Shown piece by piece: positions 26,701 through 35,671 of a stretch of DNA of 64,000 bases. The notes below the pieces were generated by a model that saw only the letters and a program-made list of their open reading frames with translations, ran no database searches and had not been told where the DNA came from. Source of the stretch: an uncultured SAR86 cluster bacterium (GTDB taxonomy: Bacteria > Pseudomonadota > Gammaproteobacteria > Magnimaribacterales > AG-339-G14). A program made the translations under genes and the position numbers. The first letter of the stretch is position 1. The number at the start of each line of letters is the position of its first letter. The DNA is taken from positions 130,320 to 194,319 of the forward strand of contig CACHCY010000002.1 of the NCBI GenBank assembly GCA_902578495.1. The letters are read 5' to 3'.

Positions 26701-29700
26701 GCCAACGCGTTGGATTACGAGACCAAGACCTCGCATACGTTTACTGTTTCTGCCAATGACGGTACCACTTCGACTTCTACAACTTTTACTTTAAACGTAA
26801 GCGATGCCAGCGGTTTAAGCAATCTTGTTACTACCTTAGCCAATCCAACGGTGGCAGAAAGTGGCACTAGGCATGCAAACTTTAATCCCGGTACTGCAGT
26901 TGCCTCCGTGTCTGGACTTGCGAATGAACTAGGTGGCTCGCCGGTCTATAGCATTACTTCGGGTAACGAGAAAAATATTTTTGCAGTTAATTCCAGTACC
27001 GGAGCCATAACGACAAACATAGACCTAGATTTTGAAACCGCTAAATCTCATACCATTAATCTGACCGCTACCGTCGGTAGCGATAGCACAACCACCGCCA
27101 TCACGATACCGGTGAAAAATGCCCGTGAGAACAATGCTTCATTGGTTCGTTACTCCGGTGCCTTCCACAATGCTTCAAGATCGGGTTTATCGGCCACTGC
27201 TACCCGAGGCCATCAAGCCGGCGCAGAAACTTTTGAGGAGGTTTTGATCGGCCTGAGAAATCGAACTAGGCAGAATAATCAGGATAACATTAGGGAAGAA
27301 GGCTTAAGTAATGCTCTGCACGGTGGCGGAATTCGACTTCAATACGGTCATGGAGTAAAAGAAAATCTAGATTTTTATTTTCCCGTTTTCAGAAGTGGGG
27401 ACTTAGAGGGTGCCTATGCACCTAACAACAATTCTGCAGGATCTGGTAATGCTGCAGTTTTTAAAGATGGGTTTTACTGGCCTTTTGGCGGAGCCACCGA
27501 TATGTTAGATGTGAACTCAACAGGAGGCAGCAGTAAAATTCATACCGCAGGGCGTACCAATTACGTTGGAAATGGTTGGCATGAATTTGCGTTTATGACG
27601 ACGCAAACCGCCAGCGTAGTTTCTTCAAATTTTAATATCATGGAGGAGGATTTGCGTGTCTTTTGTATGGGGTATGCTGAATCTTATTGCAACAACGCCT
27701 CCGGTTATTTTGCCAGCGGAAACCTCCAAACAAATTCTTTTATGTTCAACCGTACTTATACTTCGGAAATGGCTCAATCAGCAGGAAGTTCGCTTTATGC
27801 CCAGCAAGGCACTAGCAACCTCAGCGATAATTACCTGAACAGGTTTAACGTTATCATTGATAATCGCCAGTATGTCTACACGGATTCGACCAGCCAATCT
27901 GGTATGGCAACCGACCTTGATCTTTTTGTCGATTGGATGAAATTACCCTCGTCATTGCTCTACGTCAAAATATACGGAGATTACCAAGATGACGGAGATG
28001 GCCTTACAGAAAGCCAGCTCCCGCAACAAACCCGTAAATGGATTCAAGCAATAGGTGGCGACGTCGAGTTCTCTAATAATTGGAATGCTGGAACCGGGGG
28101 TTATCGTCGGCTTGGTGGAACTTTTGCCAGCGGCAGTTTTTACGAAGGTTTGAATAACACTATAATGTACGTCGCCTCCCCAGGGCCGGCGATATTATCG
28201 GCTACCAACGGCCAACCTATGTACTGCGGAGCGGGTTCAGGTGGCTCCGTTAGCAATTTCTCAAATTGCATGTCAGCTTATTTCAGAGCGGAAGATTTAG
28301 GCCCTGGAGTGCATGCGGATCTTTTCATCCACGGGGATCTCAGTTCAGCATGGGGCACGGGCTTGACGCAACAAGATAACAAACTTATCAGGACTTGGAT
28401 GTTAGACAAGGCGTTTAGTAAAATAGATCCGCCCACCGGCTCTAATACTCCTGATGCGGAAGTCGATTCCATCACCTACTATAAAGATATGGTTACTGCG
28501 GCCGGCGAAATACTAAGGGATAGTACTTTTACCTCCTTTACCGGCGGCGGTAAGGTGGTTACTGCGTGGGTACCGATCCCAATAGAAAATACCGCGGCTG
28601 CGGGTTTTGCCAATGATTATTTTTTTCCAGCTTTTATCCCAATCGATACCTGGAAAAATATGACCGTTAACAGTAACGACTTTAATTTAGAGGCAGCTAA
28701 TTTATGTATAGCCCAGGGATCGAGTTCGACTTGTAATAGTATGCGCTCTTCGATTAATACCTACGACGATAACTACAAATACATTAAAAATGCCATGACT
28801 GCCAGTATCTTCTCTGAAGAAAAATTTTATTACGGTAATCAAAATTGGTCGAACGCACCAATAGGGACAAGCCATTTGTGGCAAGTATTAAACGATAACG
28901 GTATCGGTGTTGGACTGTACGCACAAATTTCGGTTGTGCACTCAAGCAACACCAACAGAGACGACCAACAAAGTTTACTGAATGTTGTCATCACTCAAGT
29001 TGATCACAGGAGTAACGATACGACTAGATATTCTGTGGGTGATACAGGCATGGGAATGGACGGATACCATTATTGGTCTTTTCAAGACGACACCAGCAGC
29101 AATTCCAGAGGAATTCACTACGGAGTCGGGCCCATTGAATGTGCGACTGCGACTGAAGCGGGCTGTTTCTTTGGCGGACAACAGTCCCCTGCTTTTCCGG
29201 TAGGAGCAATGCTGACATCCTCTGATCCCTACAAATCAACTGCCATGACCTTGGCTGTGAGTTATGATTCCAGAGAGGATTCTTTTCAAGTGGGAACTTT
29301 TAATCAAGCCATAGTAAGACAAAGAATACTCGACAGCTCTGGTACTAAGGAAAGTCCAGGAAATACTTCTTACCAAACTAGTATGAACTTAAGCGATTTT
29401 CGTTCCACTGAATTTTATTCGTCGAGCGCTAGTTCCTACAGCGGATTTTTTGGCGGCTTATTAGAATTTGACGTCAGCGGTGTAGGTAACGGTCAATTGG
29501 CAAGGGCGCATTCAACCAGTACTTTGGCTACATTTACTTTCGATGCAACCAACGATGATGTTCAAGTTGTTGCGCCTATGACCGTAGCATCTGCGCCTAA
29601 TAATAATTACACCGCAACGTGGAGTGCAGTGGATACCGGTTCGATGACTTTAAAATTTGGAGATGCCAATAACGATCAAGCTAAGTCAGCTTATATAAGC

Positions 29701-30441
29701 AATGAGATGTTCGGTGCCCAGATTCAAGACGACGGCACTCAGATAGACGGATCCTCAGGGGGTTCTAATAATCTAGCTGGAGTTTTAGTCTCTTGGGAAA
29801 CCATTGAATCAAAGGATCATACTCTAGTCAGTGAGGGCATGCCTGATTGTAATACCTATAATTGCAACAATGCCGAATATTCAACTTGGGGTGCTTGGGC
29901 AATGGGATCGCCTGACATATCACCCAACGCAGGAGATCAAAACGCCGCAGTGCATCTAGGCTTTTGGGTAGCCGGCGATATGCTCGATCAAAGCGAGATT
30001 CCTACATCAGGCTCTGCTTCCATGTCGGGAAAAGCTGTGTTCAACGTAGCCTATAGACACAATCAAGCAAATTCCGATTACGGCGTTACTCAATATTCCA
30101 GCAACGCAACAGTAAACGGCACATTTAATTGGGGATCAGGCAGTTATTCTGGCCAATTGGACTTTACTAATTTTGATAGCGGAAATTCCTTAGTCAGCAA
30201 TGCAGGCTTCACTTCTTTTTCAGTAAGCCTTGCCGGCTCGGGGGCAACTTACGCAGGTAGCTTGAACGATACCAACAACGGCTGGACCAGGGAAGCTGTG
30301 ATAGCAGGAGCTCTCTACGGAAATAACACTCCGGTTGAAAGCGGCGGCAGGATCAGCGTTGGGCTGTCAAAATCAGGCTCTTTAGGTACTTCAGGCGCCA
30401 ATGATTTTTACATGGCTGAAGGTATCTATTTAATCGACTAA
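23716..30441 (+). CDS. Giant exported FecR / cadherin-repeat protein, paralogue 2
   Basis: The 2241-residue paralogue has the same order: signal peptide (ending TGVIQA-Q), FecR domain (about 88-180, nearly identical to paralogue 1), Glu/Ser tract (about 226-358, shorter), seven cadherin-like repeats (about 454-1135) and a unique C-terminal region. Between about residues 1150 and 1730 the sequence differs strongly from paralogue 1. From DDQQSLLNVVI onward it becomes highly similar again, through YSTWGAWAM, IPTSGSASMSGKA and GANDFYMAEGIYLID at the very end. Extra cysteines occur in the divergent region (CMGYAESYCNNASG), suggesting disulfides. The gene follows paralogue 1 by 81 bases and its stop overlaps that of the converging flavin-binding gene by three bases. 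Confidence 0.85.
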   Translation: MTKCQNKKIMSKKVLHFLAPPKPSTILFSALLFITGVIQAQERIGVAAAVDTTTTDLTLEQERKLVDEGYKIIQNHTIETDENGKAQMLLVDGTAFTVGPNSSVTLDSFIYNPETAEGSLTVTSKGLMRLVGGKVTKNNPAIIRTNAATVGIRGGIVFVDSEGETTEASFIYGDEMTVTPALNQDGTYVLTRNGFVVVVDDPLEDVEDVSLLTADQLLAMQESLQGSPEEEDEETEEETSEESESEESEEEESEEESSEEESEEEGESEDESSEEESESEDESESESEESEESSEESSDESESSDSEADENSGSEDGSSEESTDSDNETEAQETDNATDSDTNQDGVETDGDTDNEPEIDESALDSSGISDNSSDVEPDQLSTATDIDTGSDIDVAAETETESAEETEAVEDVSEVAQETVQDTAQQEDTAEAAEGTPLASALAGETTDSLSADITITPSLAENASNVSIGTIDLEATEDSQVTVEITGADSDKVVYNPETQEIILISGLDFEDDSTLDITVSISDELGNNQTDNFTIAVTNQNDAPSLVAVENNNLLSVNASLDDIQTNGSNISETTEIGTVVASVTVADQDGDALQYSLSGAGSDNFAISSTGEITLASSLNFESQTQYTIEVTSTDGLVSMTEEITIYVVNDNEAPSLAVQDFSISEASSLNSVVATAVGNDPENTTISYSLSGGGDKFTIDNNGQITLTDNLDYESNATYELTVFASDGFFSVPKIITVTITDANDAPSLSSSVAFNSFLENTAVGSTIATSTFSDPESDTLSFSLSGTGSDKFSVDADGKVTLASALDYESATSYTIALEATDGVNTITKSLLINIGDVTELSYTGSLAANSQIESINTGTVILTSSVSNGQGSLTYSISDPDNKFAINSSTGEVTLDNALDFETKTSHSFTVSVTDGSTTLSETFSVSVSDIDLSYSGSLASSSQSENISSGTLILNSSASNAEGTVTYSITDADNKFAINSSTGQVTLANALDYETKTSHTFTVSANDGTTSTSTTFTLNVSDASGLSNLVTTLANPTVAESGTRHANFNPGTAVASVSGLANELGGSPVYSITSGNEKNIFAVNSSTGAITTNIDLDFETAKSHTINLTATVGSDSTTTAITIPVKNARENNASLVRYSGAFHNASRSGLSATATRGHQAGAETFEEVLIGLRNRTRQNNQDNIREEGLSNALHGGGIRLQYGHGVKENLDFYFPVFRSGDLEGAYAPNNNSAGSGNAAVFKDGFYWPFGGATDMLDVNSTGGSSKIHTAGRTNYVGNGWHEFAFMTTQTASVVSSNFNIMEEDLRVFCMGYAESYCNNASGYFASGNLQTNSFMFNRTYTSEMAQSAGSSLYAQQGTSNLSDNYLNRFNVIIDNRQYVYTDSTSQSGMATDLDLFVDWMKLPSSLLYVKIYGDYQDDGDGLTESQLPQQTRKWIQAIGGDVEFSNNWNAGTGGYRRLGGTFASGSFYEGLNNTIMYVASPGPAILSATNGQPMYCGAGSGGSVSNFSNCMSAYFRAEDLGPGVHADLFIHGDLSSAWGTGLTQQDNKLIRTWMLDKAFSKIDPPTGSNTPDAEVDSITYYKDMVTAAGEILRDSTFTSFTGGGKVVTAWVPIPIENTAAAGFANDYFFPAFIPIDTWKNMTVNSNDFNLEAANLCIAQGSSSTCNSMRSSINTYDDNYKYIKNAMTASIFSEEKFYYGNQNWSNAPIGTSHLWQVLNDNGIGVGLYAQISVVHSSNTNRDDQQSLLNVVITQVDHRSNDTTRYSVGDTGMGMDGYHYWSFQDDTSSNSRGIHYGVGPIECATATEAGCFFGGQQSPAFPVGAMLTSSDPYKSTAMTLAVSYDSREDSFQVGTFNQAIVRQRILDSSGTKESPGNTSYQTSMNLSDFRSTEFYSSSASSYSGFFGGLLEFDVSGVGNGQLARAHSTSTLATFTFDATNDDVQVVAPMTVASAPNNNYTATWSAVDTGSMTLKFGDANNDQAKSAYISNEMFGAQIQDDGTQIDGSSGGSNNLAGVLVSWETIESKDHTLVSEGMPDCNTYNCNNAEYSTWGAWAMGSPDISPNAGDQNAAVHLGFWVAGDMLDQSEIPTSGSASMSGKAVFNVAYRHNQANSDYGVTQYSSNATVNGTFNWGSGSYSGQLDFTNFDSGNSLVSNAGFTSFSVSLAGSGATYAGSLNDTNNGWTREAVIAGALYGNNTPVESGGRISVGLSKSGSLGTSGANDFYMAEGIYLID

Positions 30442-31058
30442 GGAATCAGCCAACTGGAAGACAAAGCATCATTTTGCCAAACGTGTTTTGCGCGCCTGTG
30501 ACCGCTTCCCTTTAAATGCAGAAATTCAAGGGAATCAAATTGAAACAGTACTACGCAAAAATTAGCGTAGCCCAATTCCAAATCTAAATTTTTCGCGTCG
30601 ATATCAAAGGCATTTGGATCGTCTATCGATAATCCTGGTGCATCGGCGACCGAGTAACATTCTTTGGACATTTCTCTGGTTTCCGCCCAAGCAGCTTCGG
30701 TGACCGCATCTTGATGATGCACTTCAGCCGAACCAAGCATCCTTAATTGAATTTTTATGCTCGGGTCGTAGCCTTGCATCGTTGCTGCCGGATTAGCTTG
30801 TAATTCTTTTACTTTAAGTGAGCGCAAATCAGTATGGAATCTGATGATTCTGGAATCTTGGATAAAATCACGCAGCACGACGGTACGAGTTTGAATCCCT
30901 TCATTGGAATGACTTGAGATCACCGGCGTGTGAAACAAATTTTTGGCGTTCCGGATGGCATCTTCTAAAATAGACTCAGCTGATTGCAACGTCTGCTCAA
31001 GCGAATCGTAGTGCGAAGGTAAGTCCGGCATAATGGTGGTAGTGTAGCCCAACATCAA
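30438..31058 (-). CDS. Pyridoxamine 5'-phosphate oxidase-related FMN-binding protein
   Basis: The 206-residue product resembles the PNPOx-like split-barrel flavoproteins of the Alr4036/pyridoxamine oxidase type. TRTVVLRDF and IIRFHTDLRSLKVKELQANP form the FMN-binding core, and the C-terminal half continues the barrel. It lacks the usual C-terminal RLxxR of true PdxH, so a role in vitamin B6 synthesis is not supported. The start is uncertain: TTG at 31058, the ATG next to it, or an ATG nine codons in. It overlaps the giant gene 2 stop codon convergently and lies 5 bases from the divergent uvrD start. Confidence 0.75.
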   Translation of the reverse strand: MMLGYTTTIMPDLPSHYDSLEQTLQSAESILEDAIRNAKNLFHTPVISSHSNEGIQTRTVVLRDFIQDSRIIRFHTDLRSLKVKELQANPAATMQGYDPSIKIQLRMLGSAEVHHQDAVTEAAWAETREMSKECYSVADAPGLSIDDPNAFDIDAKNLDLELGYANFCVVLFQFDSLEFLHLKGSGHRRAKHVWQNDALSSSWLIP

Positions 31059-31063
31059 AAAAA

Positions 31064-33235
31064 ATGGATGCTAATCATATACTTGAAAGTTTAAACGAAG
31101 CTCAACAACAGGCTATTAAGTCCGATGCCAAGCAGTCGTTGATTTTAGCGGGCGCCGGTTCGGGTAAAACTCGGGTCATTACTCATAAAGTCGCATGGCT
31201 GTCGAGCATTCTTGATATCAATCCCATGTCGATCATGACGGTGACGTTTACCAATAAAGCCGCACGCGAGATGCGCGGCCGAATCGAAGGGATTTTAGGC
31301 GAACAACTGCAAACCATGTGGTGCGGCACCTTTCACGGTTTGTTTCACCGCATGCTGAAGATGCACTGGCAAGAAGCAGGACTCATTAAAAGTTTTGCCA
31401 TTTTAGACGGCGACGATCAACTGCGCGTTATCAAACGTGTCATGAAAGAAATGAATATCGATCTGGATCAATGGCCGCCCAGTCAAGTGCAATGGTTTAT
31501 CAATAAACAAAAAGAGGAAGGGCGCCGCAAAGCTAAAATCAGTTCAAATAATTCATACCTCGAAGAAAAAATGGCAGAGATTTATGAGAGTTACCAGGCC
31601 GTATGCGAAGCAGAAGGGCTGGTGGATTTTTCTGAGATTTTGTTACGCTCCTACGAGCTTCTCAATAATAATGAAGGCCTACGTGATCATTATCAAAGGC
31701 GGTTTGAGTACGTTCTGGTCGATGAGTTTCAAGATACCAACGAAATTCAGTACTTATTATTAAGACAAATAGTCGGTCCCGATGGCTGCATCATGGTGGT
31801 CGGCGATGACGATCAAAGCATCTATTCATGGCGGGGAGCCAAAAGCGGGAACATTAAACGCTACACCAAAGACTTCCCGAAAGCCGATGTTATTAAGCTT
31901 GAGCAGAACTACCGCTCAACCAAAAATATTTTATCTGCTGCTAATTCGGTCATTAAGAATAACCCCAGCAGAATGGCTAAAGAATTATGGAGCAACAACG
32001 AAGAAGGCGAGATGGTGAAAGTTTACCGCGCCTTTAACGAAAGAGACGAAGCAAAGTTCATCGTCGATATTATCAAAGACTGGGTCAAGGAAGGTGGTTG
32101 CCTATCAGAATGCGCCATTATTTATCGGTCAAACGCACAGTCTCGTTCGCTTGAAGATTCCATCTTGCGAGCTGAATTACCGTATCGAATATACGGCGGC
32201 GTGCGCTTCTACGAGAGAGCAGAAATTAAAAACGCCCTAGCTTATGCGCGCTTAGCTGTGGAACGAAATAACGACGCTGCCTTTGAGCGAGTGATCAACG
32301 TGCCGACCAGAGGGATCGGTGCCAAAACGATGGATAATTTGCGCGAAGCAGCAAGGCAGGCGGGTTCATCGCTATGGGAAGCGGCTGAAGAAATGGCTAA
32401 AGCTAATAGCTCCGGTCGAGCAGTTTCATCCTTTCAAACGTTTATCGATCTTATTAATAAGATAGCCACGCATAAAGACACCGAAGAATTAGGGTCTTTT
32501 TTCACTGACTTGATTGAGGCGTCTGAGTTAAAAGAATTTCACGGCAAAGAACCCGGAGAAAAAGGTCGATCGCGGGTCGAAAACTTAGAGGAGCTCATCA
32601 CTGCCACCTCAAACTATTTTGGTATCGGTGAAGACGATACCGACGAGAGAACCACGTTGGAGTTATTTCTCGACCAAGCTGCTTTGGATGCCGGTGAAAC
32701 TCAAGCGGATGAAAGCGAAAAAGCCATTCAGCTGATGACCTTGCATTCATCCAAAGGATTGGAATTTCCGTTGGTCTTTATTGCCGGTTGCGAGGAAGGG
32801 TTGTTCCCGCACCAACGCTCCATGGACGATGCCGGACAACTGGCTGAAGAGCGTCGCCTTTGTTACGTAGGCATGACGCGCGCGATGCAACGCCTATATA
32901 TGACCCACGCTGAAGTCAGAAGTTTGTACGGGAGCGATTCATTCAGTCCGGTCTCAAGATTCATCAAAGAAATACCGGAAGAATTAAAGTACGAAATTCG
33001 TTTAGCAGCAGAAAAAGAACATCCAGACCAAGGCTTTAAACCTAGAATAGTTGGCGGCACCGATGTGGCCGATACGCCTTTTGCTTTAGGGGATAGAGTG
33101 ACTCATAACATGTTCGGTGAAGGCATCATTTTGAATTATGAAGGCCAAGGGGATAATGCTAGAGTGGAAGTCAATTTTGATTCGGGAGGCAGCAAATGGC
33201 TGGTAGTCAGTTACGCAAATTTGGAAAAAGTTTAA
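31064..33235 (+). CDS. uvrD: DNA helicase II (UvrD)
   Basis: This 723-residue superfamily 1 3'-5' helicase works in nucleotide excision and mismatch repair. All motifs are present: Walker A GAGSGKT (residues 30-36), motif II VDEFQDTN, motif III GDDDQSIYSWRGA, motif IV EQNYRST, motif V LMTLHSSKGLEFP and motif VI EERRLCYVGMTRA. The C-terminal FALGDRVTHNMFGEGIILN segment is the UvrD-type Tudor-like extension absent from Rep, which supports UvrD. The 3' end overlaps the TRAP binding-protein gene by 40 bases. The gene shares the higher-GC composition of its neighbourhood. Confidence 0.95.
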   Translation: MDANHILESLNEAQQQAIKSDAKQSLILAGAGSGKTRVITHKVAWLSSILDINPMSIMTVTFTNKAAREMRGRIEGILGEQLQTMWCGTFHGLFHRMLKMHWQEAGLIKSFAILDGDDQLRVIKRVMKEMNIDLDQWPPSQVQWFINKQKEEGRRKAKISSNNSYLEEKMAEIYESYQAVCEAEGLVDFSEILLRSYELLNNNEGLRDHYQRRFEYVLVDEFQDTNEIQYLLLRQIVGPDGCIMVVGDDDQSIYSWRGAKSGNIKRYTKDFPKADVIKLEQNYRSTKNILSAANSVIKNNPSRMAKELWSNNEEGEMVKVYRAFNERDEAKFIVDIIKDWVKEGGCLSECAIIYRSNAQSRSLEDSILRAELPYRIYGGVRFYERAEIKNALAYARLAVERNNDAAFERVINVPTRGIGAKTMDNLREAARQAGSSLWEAAEEMAKANSSGRAVSSFQTFIDLINKIATHKDTEELGSFFTDLIEASELKEFHGKEPGEKGRSRVENLEELITATSNYFGIGEDDTDERTTLELFLDQAALDAGETQADESEKAIQLMTLHSSKGLEFPLVFIAGCEEGLFPHQRSMDDAGQLAEERRLCYVGMTRAMQRLYMTHAEVRSLYGSDSFSPVSRFIKEIPEELKYEIRLAAEKEHPDQGFKPRIVGGTDVADTPFALGDRVTHNMFGEGIILNYEGQGDNARVEVNFDSGGSKWLVVSYANLEKV

Positions 33236-34302
33236 TCGTTATTGTTGCGATGACGCTTTTTGCTTGCGCTGACTCAGGCACCGAAGCTGCTGGCGCTACC
33301 GATAATAAGGTCTACAAATGGCGCATGGTAACGACTTGGCCGAAAAATTACCCCGGCGTTGGATTAGCTGCAGAAAATTTATCGCGCTACGTGGATGAGA
33401 TGAGTAACGGGCGCTTACAGATTCAAGTTTACGGTAACGGTGAGCTGGTGCCTGCTTTAGAGGTATTCGATGCTGTCTCTCGAGGCAGCGTACAACTGGG
33501 ACATGGCGCTGCTTATTATTGGGTTGGAAAAGTACCTTCTGCGCAATTTTTTACCGCTCTCCCTTTTGGTATGAATGCCCAAGAGATGAATGCTTGGCTG
33601 CATTACGGCGGCGGCCTTGAGCTCTGGCAAAAAGCCTATGCACCTTACAACTTACTGCCTTTGACTGGTGGCAACACCGGCGTGCAGATGGCAGGGTGGT
33701 TCAACAAGGAAATTAATTCTCTGGAAGACATCAAAGGAGTGCGCATGCGTATTCCTGGGTTGGCAGGAAAAGTTTTTACTCGAGCCGGCGGTGAATCGGT
33801 ATTGATGCCGGGTAGTGAGATTTTTACCAATTTACAAACCGGAGTTATCGATGCCGCGGAATGGATAGGACCGTACAACGATTTTACTTTTGGCCTCCAT
33901 CAGGCAGCTAAATATTACTACTACCCCGGCTGGCATGAACCCGGTGCGGTGCTAGAAACCCTTGTGAACAAGGAAGCGTTTGAGTCACTGCCGACAGACT
34001 TACAGAGTATTTTGAAAGTCGCTGCCCGCGCCGTGAATCAAGATATGCTCGATGAGTACACGGCCAGAAACAATCAAGCCCTAGAAACTTTAGTTAACGA
34101 CCACGATGTGCAACTGCGGAAACTACCGGATGATGTTTTAAAAAAATTCCGAGAAATCACAGACGAGTTGGTGGATGAGATAGCCGCTGAAGATCCGCTC
34201 TTTCGAGAAATTCGCGATTCCTTCACGGACTTTCAAAAAAACGTGAGCAATTATCACGAGATTTCTGAAAAAGCCGTCTATGAGATGCGCGATTTAGATT
34301 AA
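33196..34302 (+). CDS. TRAP transporter substrate-binding lipoprotein (DctP family)
   Basis: The 368-residue protein is a periplasmic solute receptor. It has a lipobox LFAC with C24 as the likely lipidated cysteine, then VYKWRMVTTWPKNYPG, the start of the mature DctP fold. The family segments VRMRIPGLAGKVF and TGVIDAAEWIGPYND, which line the carboxylate-binding site, are clear. The pattern resembles the TRAP receptors for mannitol or haloaromatic-type 2-oxo acids. The ATG lies inside the end of uvrD, with a GGGAGG ribosome binding site at 33184-33189. Its permease genes are on the opposite strand beyond a dipeptidase gene, an unusual split. Confidence 0.9.
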   Translation: MAGSQLRKFGKSLIVIVAMTLFACADSGTEAAGATDNKVYKWRMVTTWPKNYPGVGLAAENLSRYVDEMSNGRLQIQVYGNGELVPALEVFDAVSRGSVQLGHGAAYYWVGKVPSAQFFTALPFGMNAQEMNAWLHYGGGLELWQKAYAPYNLLPLTGGNTGVQMAGWFNKEINSLEDIKGVRMRIPGLAGKVFTRAGGESVLMPGSEIFTNLQTGVIDAAEWIGPYNDFTFGLHQAAKYYYYPGWHEPGAVLETLVNKEAFESLPTDLQSILKVAARAVNQDMLDEYTARNNQALETLVNDHDVQLRKLPDDVLKKFREITDELVDEIAAEDPLFREIRDSFTDFQKNVSNYHEISEKAVYEMRDLD

Positions 34303-34583
34303 GCGTATCTTTTCACTAACCAAACTCCAATCGACGTCGATACCGTAAACCTAAGAAGATAAAGCAATATTGCAGGTAAGGTGTAGATGAATTCTATGTA
34401 AGCTTGAAAAAAACCGTTTAAGTTTTTAAACCATTCGATCACAGGAAAGAAAACGTTTAGATGAACTTGCAGATGTTCTTCAAAATTTATTGGTCCGACG
34501 ACGAAGGCGTGCAGCGCAAAAAACAAGAGATAAAAATCACCCCATATTAAAAAATACCCTAAACCTTTTAAAAAATTAGTCAT
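34299..34583 (-). CDS. Small membrane protein of unknown function
   Basis: The 94-residue product is rich in aromatic and hydrophobic residues, with probable helices at about residues 6-30 and 62-88. It is not recognised. It overlaps the 3' end of the dipeptidase gene by 8 bases, so it is translated from the same minus-strand transcript, and its stop overlaps the TRAP receptor stop convergently. It could be an accessory subunit, but nothing in the sequence shows this. Confidence 0.6.
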   Translation of the reverse strand: MTNFLKGLGYFLIWGDFYLLFFALHAFVVGPINFEEHLQVHLNVFFPVIEWFKNLNGFFQAYIEFIYTLPAILLYLLRFTVSTSIGVWLVKRYA

Positions 34584-35667
34584 CAGCCAAGCGTCTGACT
34601 TCTCTCCAGACCCTTAAAATGTTGCCGTTCATTATTTTTTTGATGTCTTCATCGGAATAGCCGCGCACTAAGAGCTCTTTGATGAATTGCGGGTAAGTTG
34701 ATACGTCTTCAAGACCGACTGGCAATCTTGGGATCCCATCGTAATCTGAGCCTATGCCAATGTGGTCGATTCCGACTAAATCAACAACTCGGTCAACGTG
34801 GTCAACGACGTCGGCAATGGTGACTTTTAAGTCAGGATTATTTCTTACGTCGCGAATAAAGTAATCACCAAAATTCAGTTGCAAGACGCCACCGTTTTTA
34901 GCTAGGGCAATCATCATTTCATCGGAAACGTTACGTTCGAAGTCTGGTACAAAGTGTCTTAACGATGAATGCGTCGCTACCGTCGGCACACTTGATAATT
35001 CAAGGACTTGAAAGAAGGCTTCGTCGGAAACATGAGAAATATCGATCATCATACCCAAACGGTTCATTTCTTTTACAACCTCAACTCCAAAAGGACTCAG
35101 TCCATCCCATTGACGAGTTTCATCGTAAGAGGAATCAGAAATGTGATTACTTTTTGAATGCGTTAGGGTGATGTAACTGATGCCTTTATCGGCAAAATAC
35201 TGAAGTCGTTCCAGTTTTCCTTCCAAGGGACCACCGTTTTCCATACCGTAAGCGATACCGACTTTTTTGTTAAAGGTACTTTTATCGATATCCTCCGGAG
35301 ATCTAACAAAATAAAAGAAGCGCTCGTTTTTCTCGATAATGGCATTCATAAAATCAATTACCTTATTGGCGGTATCGAAAGCTACGCCGTTGGCTTCATC
35401 GACTGCTGGAACGTAAATAGCAAAGAAGGGCACGTTCAATCCTCCTTCAAGTGCTCTCGGCAAATCAAAGTGGATGCTGGTTCTTCGGGTGATATCCTCA
35501 AACGAGCCGGTATCCATTTGTTGTTTGTACAAACGGTAGGGCGTATCGATGTGCGTATCGATAATCGCATTTTCCAGACTCATCTCAATGGCCTTTCTCT
35601 CAAGCGATCGGTCACAACCTAATAATAAGATCAAGCTGGTTAGTGCGATAAGACTTTTTACTTTCAT
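34576..35667 (-). CDS. Membrane dipeptidase, peptidase M19 family, lipoprotein
   Basis: The 363-residue zinc peptidase has an N-terminal lipobox LLGC (C18), so the mature enzyme should be tethered in the periplasm. The metal-binding HxD is H39-I-D41 in IIDTHIDTP, and the bridging glutamate region is VGIAYGMENGGPL. MIDISHVSDEAF and TVATHSS supply the further zinc histidines, and DHIGIGSDYDG is the C-terminal signature. M19 enzymes cleave dipeptides and related amide bonds. It lies between the TRAP permease and TRAP receptor genes and is only 4 bases from the permease gene, which suggests a shared role in taking up or processing a small amide or peptide-derived compound. Confidence 0.92.
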   Translation of the reverse strand: MKVKSLIALTSLILLLGCDRSLERKAIEMSLENAIIDTHIDTPYRLYKQQMDTGSFEDITRRTSIHFDLPRALEGGLNVPFFAIYVPAVDEANGVAFDTANKVIDFMNAIIEKNERFFYFVRSPEDIDKSTFNKKVGIAYGMENGGPLEGKLERLQYFADKGISYITLTHSKSNHISDSSYDETRQWDGLSPFGVEVVKEMNRLGMMIDISHVSDEAFFQVLELSSVPTVATHSSLRHFVPDFERNVSDEMMIALAKNGGVLQLNFGDYFIRDVRNNPDLKVTIADVVDHVDRVVDLVGIDHIGIGSDYDGIPRLPVGLEDVSTYPQFIKELLVRGYSDEDIKKIMNGNILRVWREVRRLADD

Positions 35668-35671
35668 ACTT

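Noticed and set aside
30438-31058. PdxH (pyridoxamine phosphate oxidase) of vitamin B6 synthesis
   Set aside because: The C-terminal signature expected for PdxH is absent; the protein is only a member of the wider FMN-binding family.
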